From: Hemicordylus capensis
Lineage: Eukaryota; Chordata; Lepidosauria; Squamata; Cordylidae
Direction: 5' to 3'
DNA: 64,000 nucleotides
Assembly (NCBI RefSeq): GCF_027244095.1
Contig: NC_069658.1
Location: 414,806,687-414,870,686 of the forward strand
The notes beneath the pieces were generated by a model that was given only the letters and a program-made list of their open reading frames with translations, was not told where the DNA came from and did no database searches. Shown here piece by piece: positions 32,481-44,365 of the stretch. The first letter of the stretch is position 1, and every line of letters starts with the position of its first letter. A program made the position numbers and the translations under genes.

Positions 32481-32569
32481 ATATAAGCCACAGGTAAAGC
32501 AGAGACCAGCTACAAAAATGGAGAACAAATGCATTCTGAAGTTACAAGGGCAGCTCTACCTGCCTATTT

Positions 32570-34648
32570 TTTAAAAAATGCATACATAAATAATAGAAAA
32601 ATCACAGGGTTTGCAATGATGCTTGCTGCAGCTATGAATGATCCTGTAACTTAGAAGACACCATGGGAAGCAAAGATGCATGGGTACACCCTCTCCCTAC
32701 TATGCCTGCTGAACAGCTGGGTGCCACTCTCTGCCCGCCTTGAGTGCCCACCACATAGCCTGGGTGTTCATCCTAGCAAGCAACAAATGTTTTTAGAAAG
32801 ATAACTTCCTTAATCCTTGCCCAATGAACCATAACCCCTAGTGGACATATTAATGTTACAGATACTGGCCACAATCCAGAGACAACCTCAATTAGCTCTC
32901 TGCATATCAAATTGATTTTTTAAATTATCTTCCTTCCAACAGAATCCATTCCTCCTCTACACCACACCTACATGGAAAGCCACTTCTGCAATTATTTGAA
33001 AAGCAATTTGGATTCAGAAACCCTATGCACATGCCCTAAAAGAACTTTCTGGCTTCATATGTCAGCATCTAATCTAATTAGTCCAGTCTTACAGTTTGCT
33101 GTTCCTTCCAATGTTTTATGGCATGTCATTTTGGGAATGGGCCATAATGCTTTGCATACAGATCATCAGATCAGAGAACAAAGGAGAGAAAGCAGAGGTT
33201 ACATTCCTCCCCTCCAAACAAACACAACAAAGAAGCCAGCAAAAGATCAGACTGACCAATAGCCAGCCAGCCAGCCTGCTCTCTGACCAAAATGGTGATT
33301 GGATTCTTCTGAGTAGTTAAAAGAAAAAGACTTCCCCAATCTCTGGGCATCCTCTTCTGTTCTGTTTATTTATGGTCACTGACCAGAAAAGTATATACAT
33401 ACAGCTCAAACAGAAACAATAAACTAATCCAGATATTTGTGAACCTTATAAAATCTAACTATACAGATACACTCTTACTTCAAATTCTAATGGCAACAAG
33501 ACAAAACTTGGTGACTGCATAAGTAATTTTATCATCACTATCAGATAAGAGATAGCTAACATAGCATTCATCTGGGTGGCCAGGGTAATTTGCTAGACAC
33601 TCTGATTGGCTGCCTGAGGAGTCAACCAGACTAGACCCTCTCTGTTTGGTTTATAGAGCAGCCCTAGGACTGCCCACTTTGCAAAAACAAAAGTGAGCAT
33701 GTTTATTGGCTCTTGATTAATATTTTGAAAGATCTGGTGGTTTTTATTTGTTCTTTGAGGTTGGTGCTACTATCACCCACCTCACAACTCTTAAAGCAGC
33801 AGCAGGCAAAAGAAGCAGGGAACAACAAAGGGAGGCAATAGGCACACAAAATGGAGGCAGAGACAACATGGCTGACAGAGAAATCTAAGGTGAGCGCTGC
33901 CCACTTTGCCCATCAATAAGATTTGCCCCTGACAGTTTTTTTGCGATCCCTTCTAAGCCATCAATTATACAGTGAAAAGCTGGGTATCGTGGTTACCAGG
34001 TTCCCTGTTGGGACCACTGGACGTCATTACTTTCCTACTACAAAGGCAATAGAAGAAAAGATGCCTCCTGAGAGAAAGAGATCTCCGCTGGGAGCCAAAG
34101 GGGCATGCATGACTTTGGACTGAATGTGGCCTTGTGGTTTGTCCAAGTGATGAATCCAGCTGGTTCTGGGCTATGAATAGCATGTCTTGCTTGTTCTCCT
34201 GACAAGCTCGGCACTTTTTGTGCCGCCTTTGCCGTGTCAGATCTGTGATTCATTCATGTCTTTTTGCCCATTGCTGCCGTCTGTGAGTATTTCCGGACGG
34301 CAACAATGCCACACATGGTTCCTGGCAGCATTGCCTCATCTCTGTGCCTCCTGCCCCAGTTTCACCCCACAAGATACGTGTGGGATTCCTGCCACTATCC
34401 ATTGAATCATTTTGGAAAGCAGTTGAAAAAAGCCACAGAGGAAATAGTGCCAAGTCATTGGTTTGTCTTTTATGTGAGAAGTTTAAGCTACATCTTAGTT
34501 GTAAAATTTGAGTCATTTTTCTTCTGCTGGCCAAGCCAGTTGGGCCGACTCAGTAAATGTCTACTTTACAGAGTGTTTGTAAAGATTACTGAGATATTGT
34601 ATATGAAATGTGTTGAACATTCAAAAGTGCTACAGAAATGCCATGTGT
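32570..34648. other. Intergenic stretch, nothing firmly recognised
   Basis: No gene. Open frames of up to about 96 codons show no domain. A composition shift around 33240-33920 could be an unrecognised repeat, but I see no terminal repeats. Confidence 0.5.
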
Positions 34649-35262
34649 TGTTGTTGTTGTTATGCTATTTACACACAGTCTACCAGATGTTATTGACTGG
34701 GTTTTGTATTTTAATTTCAGCCCTTTCCAAGGGTCTAGGATAACTAAAGAAGAATTAAATATATTGTTGTAGTATTAATGCTGTCCCAAGTAGTGTGGCC
34801 TTCTGTAGTTGATGTGTTGTAATTTTATTGATGCCCAAGGTGTCAAGATGGTGTTCAAGTTGGTACTGCACCAAGGGCACCAACAACTATTGGCAGCACT
34901 ATTGTTTTCTTTTTCCAGAGCTGCTCAATTTCAATCTGAAGGTCCTTGTATTTAGTTATTTTCTCCAGTTGCTTTTCATTGACTCGTCTATCCACTGGTA
35001 TTGCAATATCAATAATCAGAACCCGATTCTTCTCGATGACTGTCAGATCAGGCGTGTTGTGCGCTAAATGCCTATCAGTTTGTATTCAAAAATCCCAAAG
35101 GATTTTCCCCTCTTCATTTTCTGTGACCTTCTCAGTTGGATGATTCCACCAATTCTTGCTTGCTGGCAATTTGTAATTGTTGCAAAAGTTCCAGTGGATC
35201 ATTGCAGCAACTTTGTTGTGTTGTTGTTATTAATTTTGCCTTGGAACCTTTGGCACAATCCT
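34649..35262 (-). mobile_element. R4/Dong-clade LINE, old 3' fragment
   Basis: Follows the 3' end of the long R4 copy in reverse: the (GTT)n end, then GTTATTGACTGG, then CCTTTCCAAGGGTCTAGGAT in the 3' UTR, then diverged GCACCAAGGGCACCAACAAC and CAATTTCAATCTGAAGGTCC of the coding end. Much more diverged than the copies at 10312 and 40190, with frameshifts in the coding part. Confidence 0.8.
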
Positions 35263-35266
35263 CTTA

Positions 35267-35375
35267 CATAAGAACAGCCCTGCTGGATTAGGCCAAAACC
35301 TATCTTGCCCAGCATCCTGTTTCCCACAGTGGCCAGCCAGATGCCTCTGAAAGCCCAATGTCCTGTTTATTTCTG
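35267..35375 (-). mobile_element. CR1-like LINE 3'-end fragment
   Basis: CATAAGAACAGCCCTGCTGG, CAGCATCCTGTTTCCCACAG and CCAGATGCCTCTGAAAG are the terminal 3' UTR of the CR1-like family. Confidence 0.75.
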
Positions 35376-35649
35376 CAGACCAGAGCCCATGTGGTAATGA
35401 GTCTGGTCGGTAACGAGGTGAGGCACCATGGACAAGTCGATCCAGCCATGGTCAGAAGTAGACTCAGCTCTTAAACACCAATCAGCTTAGTCTATTCCTC
35501 CTGAGCTCTGCCTCCCTGCCTGGAGAGCAGCAGCCTTAAAGGGAGCAGCCCTCTGGTCTGGAGTCTGGCGCTCTGCCTCTTGCTCTAGAGTTGATCCTGC
35601 CTCACCTGTTACCAGAGCTGTCGTGCAAATATTGGGGAGGCTGATGATG

Positions 35650-35807
35650 GGGGAGGAGCTGGTTTACCATTGCTTCCTCCTGTGCATTAGGAGATGGTCC
35701 TTTCAGCACCATCTTCCTATATCGCTGCTACCTGCGAGGATTCGAACCAGCAACCTTCTGCTTGTTAGTCAAGCATTTCCCCACTGCGTCATAAGGTGGC
35801 TATAGGG
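35650..35807 (-). mobile_element. Sauria SINE, 3'-truncated copy
   Basis: The reverse complement runs from GCCACCTTATGACGCAGTGG through the B box GGTTCGAATCC to GGAAGATGGTGCTGAAAGGA and GGAGGAAGCAATGGTAAACC. The BovB-like tail is missing. Confidence 0.85.
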
Positions 35808-35819
35808 GGGTGGAGTAGC

Positions 35820-38800
35820 AGTTGTATATTAAAGAAGGGATAGAATCCAACAAGCTAGAAAACACAGAGGATCGGAGTCCTCCACAGAATAATTATGGGT
35901 CACAATACGAGGACTGGAAGAAATGTGTTACTAGGGATGTGCTATCACCCTCCATATCAAAACACTGAGAGTGACCTCAAGTTGGAGAAGCAAATCAGAG
36001 AGGCGTCAAAGAGAGACAGAGCTGTAATACAAGCACATTCATATAGACTGGGCAAATTCATGGGCAGGTATTGACAGAGAGGCCAAATTTCTAGACATGC
36101 TAAATGATGTGCCTTAGAACAGCTGATCGCAGAACCAACCAAAGAGAAGGTGACCTTGGACTTAATCCTGAGTGGTGCCCAGGACCTAGTGAGAAATGTC
36201 AGAGTTGTAGAACTGTTGGAGAATAGTGACCAGAGTGTGATCCAATTCAGCTTATTTGCATGGGGAGCACTGCCAAGGAAGTCCAACACAGATGCATTGA
36301 ACTTCAGAAAAGGAAGCATCTAAAAAATGAAGGGACTGGTAAAAAGGAAGCTGAAAGGGAAAGTCAGGAGGGTCAAATCATTCCAGAAAGCATGGAACTT
36401 ATTCAAGACCACAATAACAGAAGCTTAGTTGGAATGTACACTGAGAAGGAGGAAAGGTACCACCAGGTTCAGGAGGGTACCAGTGTGGCTAACAAGTAGA
36501 GTCAGGGAAGCTATAAAAGGGAAGAAGACTTCCTTCAGAAATTGGAAGTCCTATCCAAATGAAGAGAACAGAAAGGAACAAACTCTGGCAAAGAAATACA
36601 AAGAGACAATAAGAGATGCAAAAAGAGAGTTTGAGGAGCACATAGCTAGAAGTGTCAAGGGGAATAATGAAAACTTATTTAAATATATCAGAAGCAGAAA
36701 ACCTGCTAGGGAGGCGGTTGGACCCTTAGATGATGAGGGCGTGAAAGGGATTATTAAGGAAGACAAAGAGATTGTAGAGAAGTTGAATGAGTTCTTTGCA
36801 TTTGTCTTCACAGTGCAGGATACTGACCATATACCCGTTCCAGAACTGAGGTTCTCAAGCCTGAAGGGTGAAGGACTAGGCCAGGTGATGAGGGAGGATG
36901 TTCTAAACTGTATTGAAAAACTAAAAATTAACAGAACACCAGGGCTAGATGGCATCCACCCAAGAGTTCTGAAGGAACTCCAGAGGCCTGGAAAGTAGCT
37001 AATGTAATTCCAATTTTCAAAAGGGATCCAGGGTAGTATCTGGGAAACTACTGGCTGGCTACCTTAACTTTTGTGCCATGTAAATTGCATACTTAAGGAC
37101 AAGATTGTTAAACTTATATAAGTACAGGCCCAGCATGGATTCTGCAAGGGAAAGTCTTGCCTCACTAACGTTTTGGAGTTCTTGGAGAGTGTCAACAGGC
37201 ATGTGGGAAAAGGTGATCTGGTTGACTTGGTATAATCGGACTTCCAAAAAGCTTTGGACAAAGTTCCCCAACAAAGGCTCTTGAGTAAACTTAACAATCA
37301 TGGGATAAGGGACAGGTTCATGCATGGATTCGTAACTGGTTGAAGGACAGGAAAAAGAGGGTAGGTATAAATGGAGAGTTTTCACAATGGAGGGAAGTAA
37401 GAAGTGGGGTTCCCCAGAGATCTGTGATTGGACTGGTGCTTTTTAGTTTATTCATAAATGATCTAGAAGTTGATGTAAGCAGCGAGGTGGCCAAATTTGC
37501 AGATGAGACTAAACTATTTAGGATAGTGAAATCCAAAATGGATTGTGAAGGAGCTCCAAAAGGATCTCCAAACTGGGTGAGTGGGTGACCAAATGGCAAA
37601 TGTGGTTCAGTGTAAGCAAATATAAAGTGATTCAAATGGGGGGTGGAATTTCACATATAAGCTGATGGGGTTTGAGCTGACAGTGACTGACCAGTAGAGA
37701 GATCATGGGGTCTTGGTGATCAGCTCATTGAAAGTGTCAACTCAGTGCGTGGCAGCTGTGAAAAAGGCAAATTCCATACTAGGGATCAGTGCTCTAACAG
37801 GGATTCCCAGATGTTGTTGACTACAACTCCCAGAATCCCCAACTGCAATGGCTTTGCTTGGGGATTATAGGGATTGTAGTCAACAATATCTGGGAATCCC
37901 TGTTAGAGGGAACACTGCTAGGGATCATTAGGAAGGGGGTTGAAAATAAAAAGACTAATATTATAAATACCCTTATACAAATCTATGTTGAGGCCACATT
38001 TGGAGTACTGTGTGCAGTTCTGGTCACCATATCTTAAGAAGGACATTGTATAACTGGGAAAGGTGCAGAAGAAGATAACCAGGATGATCAGGGCCCTGCA
38101 ACACCTTCCTTATGAGGCAAGGCTAGAGCATCTGGGTCTTTTTAGTTTGGAAAAGAGGCAAGTACAGGGAGACATGATAGAGGTGTATAAAATTATGCAT
38201 TGAGTAGAGATTGTTGACAGAGATAAACTTTTCTCCCTCTCTCTCAAGACTAGGACCAGGGGTCATCCCATGAAACTGAAGGCCAGGAAATTTAGGACCA
38301 ACAAATATACGTTTTCCACACAGTGCATAATTAATCTGGAATTCTCTGCCATGGGATGTGGTGGTGGCCACTAGTTTTGATGGCTTTAAAGGGGGCTTAG
38401 ACAAATTCACAAAGCTCATGTCTATCTCTGGCTATTAGTCTGGTGGCTGTGGGCCACCTCCAACCTCAGAGGCAAGATGCCTCTAACTACCAGTTGCAGG
38501 GGAGCAACAGCAGGAGAGAGGGCATGCCCTCACCTCTTGCCTGCAGGTTTCTCAGGGACATCTGGTGGGCCACTGTGGGAAACAGGATGCTGGACTCGAT
38601 GGCCCTTGGGCCTGATCCAGCAGAGCTGTGCTTATGTTCTTAGGAAGTACTTTTTCGCACAGTGCATAATTAATCTATGGAATTCTTTGCCATGGGATGT
38701 GGTGATAGCCATTAACTCGGATGGCTTTAAAAGGATGTCAGATAAATTCATGGAGGGTGGGTCTATCAATGGCTACTAGTCTAGTGGCTATAGGCCACCT

Positions 38801-38979
38801 CCAGCTGCAGAGGTATGATGCCTCTAAATACCAGTTGCAGGGGAGCAACAACAGGAGAGATGGCGGCGTGCCCTCACCTCTTGCTGTGCGCTTCTTAGAG
38901 GCATCTGGTGGGCCACTGTGTGTAACAAGATGCTGGACTAGATATGCCTTGGGCCTGATCCAGCAGAGCTGTTCTTATG
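35820..38979 (+). mobile_element. CR1-like LINE, 5'-truncated, with doubled 3' end
   Basis: Starts in the endonuclease-domain end (frame with YHPPYQNTESDLKLEKQI), then the linker at 36429-36998 (KYKETIRDAKREFEEHI, NEFFAFVFTVQDTDHIPVPE, TPGLDGIHPRVLKEL), then RT at about 37130-37590 (KVPQQRLLSKL-like, SGVPQRSVIGLVLFSLFIND, VDVSSEVAKFADETKLF). The catalytic box reads FADE instead of FADD, and stops and frameshifts are scattered. The 3' UTR occurs twice in tandem (about 38305-38640 and 38641-38979), each ending GGGCCTGATCCAGCAGAGCT. A hAT MITE interrupts at 37787-37917. Confidence 0.88.
37787..37917. mobile_element. Palindromic hAT MITE (131 bp), perfect 8-bp target duplication
   Basis: CTAGGGAT flanks both sides exactly (37779-37786 and 37918-37925). 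Arms CTCTAACAGGGATTCCCAGA and TCTGGGAATCCCTGTTAGAG are perfect reverse complements, and the hairpin continues inward through GTTGACTACAA / TTGTAGTCAAC. Confidence 0.95.
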
Positions 38980-40145
38980 TCAGTACAGGTATGGCTACCT
39001 GCCCTACTTCTGTTATGAGGACAGCTGCAAAGAATCCTTTCAGTTTCCCAGCATTCTGCATAAACATAGATGACAAGGGAATAAAAGGAATACCTAACAG
39101 TCCAACTGTTTCCTTGGCAGGTTTCCTGCTTTTGATGTATTTGAATATGCTTTGGTTGTTCGCTTTGACATTATTAGTCATATGCTTCTCATATCGCTTT
39201 TGTGCATCCCTTATTGTAAGTTTACATTTCATTTATCTGGGTTTCTGTTTTTATGTTCTCTCTGGGAAAGACTTCTTTTTCCAGAAGAAAGCTTCTTGCC
39301 TTTTATAGATTCCTTGGCTTCAGTTTGTTAGCCATGCTGCCATTCTTTTCTCTTAGATATGGCCATACCTTTCCTAGTACTGAGTGGCAGGCATTCTAGC
39401 TGAACATTCTACAACTGTGTTTTGACACCCTCCATGCATTCTATAGATTATAATCTCTTGACATTTCCTTTCAACTTCCTTTATACTGCCCCCTAATTTT
39501 TTTTTTTAGTTTCCAGTACTTCCTCTTTTTAAGACAAACATGGTTGTATTGGACTTCCTTGGCAGTTTTCCACTTACATATATGTTGAATTTGATAGCAC
39601 TGTTGTCACCATCCCCTATCAGTTCAACCATTCTTAAAACTTTTATTAGTTCAAGGTGCCACTTAGGATATAGAGTCCAGGGTCATCTCCCCTCTAGTCA
39701 GTTCCATAACTAACTGTTCTAAGACATCTACGTATATCTAGAAATTTGGTCTCTTTGTCATGATCTGAACATGAGTTTTACCCAATTTATGTGAGGGTAA
39801 TTGATGTTCCTTGTTATTACAACACTTTCTGAAGTTTTCCCAACTGAAGACCATCCTCAGCATTTTGATCAGGAAGGCAATAGTATGTCCCAAGTACTCA
39901 GCTGTTTTCTGGGCTTCATTTTACCACCCACAATGATTCTGTTGAGGAATCTGGTCCTCCTAAGTTTATTTTATACCGTCTTTGACATACAGAACTGCAC
40001 TAACACCCTGCAATACACACCTTCCTATCCTCTGTATCCAGGATTAACCATATCTCACTTTTCTCTCTGTTTCACCATGTTTCCATTATGCCTACTATAT
40101 CTGTGTTCTCATTTGCAGCCAAGCACTCTAACTCCCCCATCTTGG
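38980..40145 (-). mobile_element. CR1-like LINE, 5' half with AP endonuclease domain
   Basis: On the reverse strand the region near 40085-40145 encodes an endonuclease start of the CR1 type (ENTDIVGIMETW-like) and 38980-39235 encodes the pre-RT linker (LTIRDAQKRYEKHMTNNVKA, FKYIKSRKPAKETVGLL). The RT part is absent. It abuts the tail of the + copy at 38979, so the two are tail to inside in opposite orientation. Degraded frames. Confidence 0.7.
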
Positions 40146-40156
40146 CTCAGAGGCTG

Positions 40157-40192
40157 CTGGTTGTTGTTGTTGTTGTTGTTATTATTATTATT
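40157..40192. repeat. (GTT)n/(ATT)n microsatellite at the 3' end of the R4 LINE
   Basis: A GTT run passes into an ATT run and then directly into the reverse complement of the R4 3' tail. Confidence 0.85.
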
Positions 40193-43100
40193 ATCTTGTT
40201 TACACAGTCAGACAGGTGTTATTGACTGGTTTGTTTTATCCAGACATCGAGTCCTTCCCAAGGACCTAGGATGGCTGAATTTTATTGTCAATGTTATTGC
40301 TGTTATAGATATCGTCGCAGAATATAGACAGTTCCCAGTAAAGCTGCTTTTTGTAATTGGCTGATGGTGATTTCTGTGGCCCCTATGGTGTTGAGGTGCT
40401 CTTCAAGGTCTTTTGGAACTGCACCCAGGGCGCCAATGACCACTGGGATTATTTTGGTCTTTTTCTGCCACAGCCTTTCAATTTCAATTTGTAGATCTTT
40501 GTATTTGGTGATTTTTTCCATTTCTTTTCCTTCTATTCTGCAATCCCCTGGTATTGCTATGTCGATTATTTTCACTTGTTTTTCTTTCTTCTCGACTACA
40601 GTTATATCTGGTGTATTGTGTGGCAGATGTTTGTCTGTTTGTAGTTGGAAGTCCCATAATATTTTTACATCTTCATTTTCTACCACTTTTTCAATTTGAT
40701 GGTCCCACCAAGGTTTGGCTACAGGTAGCTTGTATTTTTTGCAGATGTTCCAGTGTATCATCCCTGCTACCTTGTCATGCCTTTGTTTGTAGTCAGTTTG
40801 TGCGATCTTTTTACAACAGCTGATTAGGTGGTCCACGGTTTCATCTGCTTCTTTACAAAGGCGGCACTTGCTGTTTGTTGTGGATTTTTCGACTTTTGCT
40901 CTTATTGCATTTGTTCTTAGTGCCTGTTCTTGTGCAGCCAGTATTAAACCCTCTGTTTCTTTCTTCAAGTTGCCATTCTTAAGCCATTGCCAGGTCTTGC
41001 TGATGTCTGATTTTCCACTTATATTGTGCAAATATTGACCATGCAGGGGCTTATTTTTCCATTTTTCTGCTCCGTTCTTGACTTGTTCTTTCTTGTAGGC
41101 CTGCTTTGTTTCATTGGTGTTGAATAGTTTCGCGTTATTGACCATTTGAAGTGCATCTTCTTCACTGTCCTTGATATATTCTTCAAGGCCTCTTTTCTCC
41201 TCCTCTACCGTTTGATGGACTTGCAGCATTCCTCTTCCACCTGAGCTGCGAGGGAGGTAGAGCCTATCGACATCACTGCGGGGCTGCAGAGCATGATTGA
41301 TGGTCATGATTTTCCTGGTCCTACGATCTAGCGTCTCTAGCTCTGCCTGGGTCCAGTCTATTATTCCTGCAGTGTATCTGATAACAGGTATAGCCCAGGT
41401 GTTTATGGCTTGTATGGTGTTCCCGCCATTGAGTTTGGACTTCAGGATTTTTCTAACTCTCCTGATGTATTCACTTCCTATTTTTCTTTTAACTTCAGTG
41501 TGTGCAGTGTTATCAGCCTGGAGAATGCCCAGGTATTTGTAATGTTCTTTCTCTTCCAGGTTGTTGATGTTGCTTCCATTGGGCAGTTCTATTCCTTCTG
41601 TTTTTCTTATTTTTCCTCTGTTCATTATTAATGCAACACACTTGTCTAGTCCAAACTCCATTGCTATATCGCTACTGAATATATGGACAGTGTTTAGCAG
41701 TGATTCAATTTCTGACTGGGACTTTCCATACAACTTCAGATCGTCCATGTACAGCAGATGGTTGATTTTACTGGATGTTTTAGATGTTTGGTATCCGAGG
41801 CCTGTTTAGTTTAGTATTTGTGAAAGTGGGGTCATGGCGATTACAAACAACAGAGGGGATAGTGAGTCCCCTTGGAAAATGCCTCTTCTAATGCTAACCT
41901 GTCCAAGTGTCTCACCATTGATTGTTAACTGTGTACTCCACATGCTCATTGCTTTTTAAATAAATATCTGAATGTTTTTGCTGACACCAATTGTTTCTAA
42001 ACATTTTAGTATCCATGTGTGAGGCAATGAATCGAAAGCTTTCTTGTAGTCAATCCATGCAACACTTAGATTTGTTTTTCTTCTCTTGCAATTTTCTAAA
42101 ACCATTTTGTCAATCAGCAGCTGGTCTTTTGTGCCTCTGGTGTTCGGGCAATTTCCTTTCTGTTCAACTGGAAGCTGTTTGTTAGTTAATAAGTGTTGCA
42201 TCACTTCATCTGCTATTATTCCAGTTAATAATTTGAACATGGTTGGCAGGCAGGTTATCGGTCTATAATTACTTGGAACTGCACCTTTTGCTGGGTCTTT
42301 CATAATGAGATGAGTTTTCCCAGTTGTTAGCCATTGTTCAATATCGCCTCCTTGCAAAGTGTGATTGAACTGTTTTGATAGTTGTTTATGAAGGCTTGTT
42401 AGGTGTTTAAGCCAAAAGCCATGCAGTTCATCGTCGCCTGGCGCAGTCCAATTTTTAATTTTCTTTGCTCTTTCACTTATTAATTCTGGTGTTATTGTTA
42501 GATCTTGCATTTGTTGGTTACATTTTTTGACCTCTTTCACCCAGCCTGCTTTTTTATTATAATCTATTGGATTGTCCCATAAATTCCCCCAGAATTGTAC
42601 TGTTTCTTCTTTATTTGGTGTTTCTACGTTTCTTGCAGTTTCTCCTTCTATGCTTTGGTAGAAACGTCTCTGATTCGACTGGAATTGGAGATTCTGCCTG
42701 TGTTGTGTAATTCTGGCTTCTTCTTCTAATCTTCTTTGACACTGCTGTTATTTGCTGCTTTATTATTTCCAGGACTTCTCTAATTTTCCTTGAATCTAGG
42801 TGGTATTTTTGGATCAGATACTGTTTGGTGTTTTCATTCTTCAGCTTCTTGTCTTTCATATCTCTCAATTTACTAGCATCTGATCTAAGCCTGGAGATTT
42901 TATTTTCTAATCTAATCTTCCATTTAGGTGATGTACTGCTTTCTTTTTTTACAGGTCCACTCATCTTATATCCGAGCTCTTGTGTTGTTATTGTTGTTGC
43001 ACTGTACATTAGTTGGTTTGTTGCTTGCAAATTATTGGTTGTTATTTCTGCAAGTGCAGCATTGACATCTTTTAATGCCTGAGCAAGTTGTTTTTTGGCA

Positions 43101-43748
43101 ACTGTTTTTAGAGCTGGAAGTCAAACCCTGGTGGTTGTTTGGTTCATGTGCTCAGTTATTTTTTGCTTTAGTTCTTGTTGCTTTTCTGTTAAACGGCATT
43201 TGGGTTTTTGAAGTGAAGGCAAAGGGGAGGTTGCCAGGTTTTGATTTTGAAACAGTTCAGCAACAGTGGCATCCTCTATTTCCAACACCTCCTCCACCTG
43301 CGCCTGAGCAACTGCTTCAGTTGGTGGTAATTCTTCTTCCATATCTTGAGCCTGTGTTGCTTTTTGCAGTTCTTCCAGCTCAACTTCTGTGAATACTTTA
43401 TTTCTTATTATGAATCTTCTCTGGTCTGCTAGCCTTTGTTCTGTTATTTCTGTATCTGGATGCTTCTCTTTCCAAATTTGGTACATTCTTTTTAAATAGC
43501 CTCTAGTTGGACTAGACTTGTAATAGCAGATCATTATTTCCTTGTTGGCATTTTTCGTATTTTTTTTCGGTTAAGTGACGTTTCTTCCAGTAGCCTTGCA
43601 GTCTCCAGCCCTGGTTGCTCAACTGAAGATCCTGAGTCCTTTGCCCACTTGCCACCAGATGTCCAGGGACTCCAGCACCTGGCTCCGTCCTTGTTGACCC
43701 GGGCGACGACCAATCCGGTATAGATTTATTAAAGTTCCGTCTCACCAT
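40190..43748 (-). mobile_element. R4/Dong-clade LINE, nearly full length
   Basis: The reverse strand has a 3' UTR (40190-40302) and one open frame of 481 codons at 40303-41748 that starts at the MDD of the RT catalytic box (MDDLKLYGKS). It carries the thumb region, a CCHC-type motif (CRLCKEADETVDHLISCC) and the C-terminal restriction-like endonuclease ([20 protein letters not shown]). Upstream pieces: RT palm with AWIDYKKAFDSLPH (41956-42540), N-terminal coiled/basic region (42611-43030), Glu/Gln-rich region (43121-43534) and the start region (43512-43748). About four frame breaks separate them. The single-ORF layout, lack of an AP endonuclease and presence of an RLE place it in R4 rather than CR1 or L2. 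TAA/GTT microsatellites flank both ends. Confidence 0.93.
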
Positions 43749-43779
43749 ATTATTATCATTATTGTTATTGTTGTTATTA

Positions 43780-44035
43780 TTTAGTAACCCCTGCTAACTT
43801 GGCAAAGAGGCACCTTTTAACGTGGTGATTCTCTTTTATTTAGCAGGGGGAGAGTAACTGGCCCTATCCACCCTCAGCATAGTACCTCCAGTGACTTGCT
43901 GGTGTCTATCTTACGTTTCTTTTTAGATTGTGAGCCGTTTGGGGACAGGGATCCATCTTATTTATTTATTACTTCTCTTTGTGAACCGCCCTGAGCCATT
44001 TTTGGAAGGGCGGTATAGAAATCGAATGAATGAAT
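43780..44035 (+). mobile_element. L2-type 3'-tail repeat
   Basis: Best-preserved copy: GCTAACTTGGCAAAGAGGCA, TTTTTAGATTGTGAGCCGTT and GAACCGCCCTGAGCCATTTT, then GGGCGGTATAGAAATCGAAT and a (GAAT)n tail. The last part equals the 3' end of L2-like LINEs, so the unit is probably a short non-autonomous rider on L2 machinery or an L2 3' end. Confidence 0.8.
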
Positions 44036-44054
44036 GGATGAATTATTATTATTT

Positions 44055-44085
44055 TATTTATCATCATCATCATCATCATCATCAT
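44055..44085. repeat. (CAT)n microsatellite
   Basis: About ten CAT units in an AT-rich flank. Confidence 0.9.
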
Positions 44086-44365
44086 CTTTTATTTATTTGG
44101 CTCAGAGGCTTCCAGCATTTTCATATAAATATCTAAATGTGTCCTTTTCCCAATGTTGTTGACATGGGCATTTACAAACTTTTTGTCTCTGACTGGCTGT
44201 CATGTTCTTCTCCAAATTCTCTTCTATCCTCTTTTGGATGGTCATCTGGATTAAAATTTTCTTATCTCTTAGGAAGGATTTGGCCTGAGGTTGATGCTGC
44301 CCAGCGCCTACAGTATTAGCTTTCCCCCACACACTACTGTAACTGAGCCTAACTTTGTGAGAGGA

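Noticed and set aside
33240-33920. Possible LTR element
   Set aside because: No terminal repeats, target duplication or coding relics could be seen.
39801-40364. 187-codon + strand open frame as a gene
   Set aside because: It is the antisense of the CR1-like endonuclease region and the R4 3' end.
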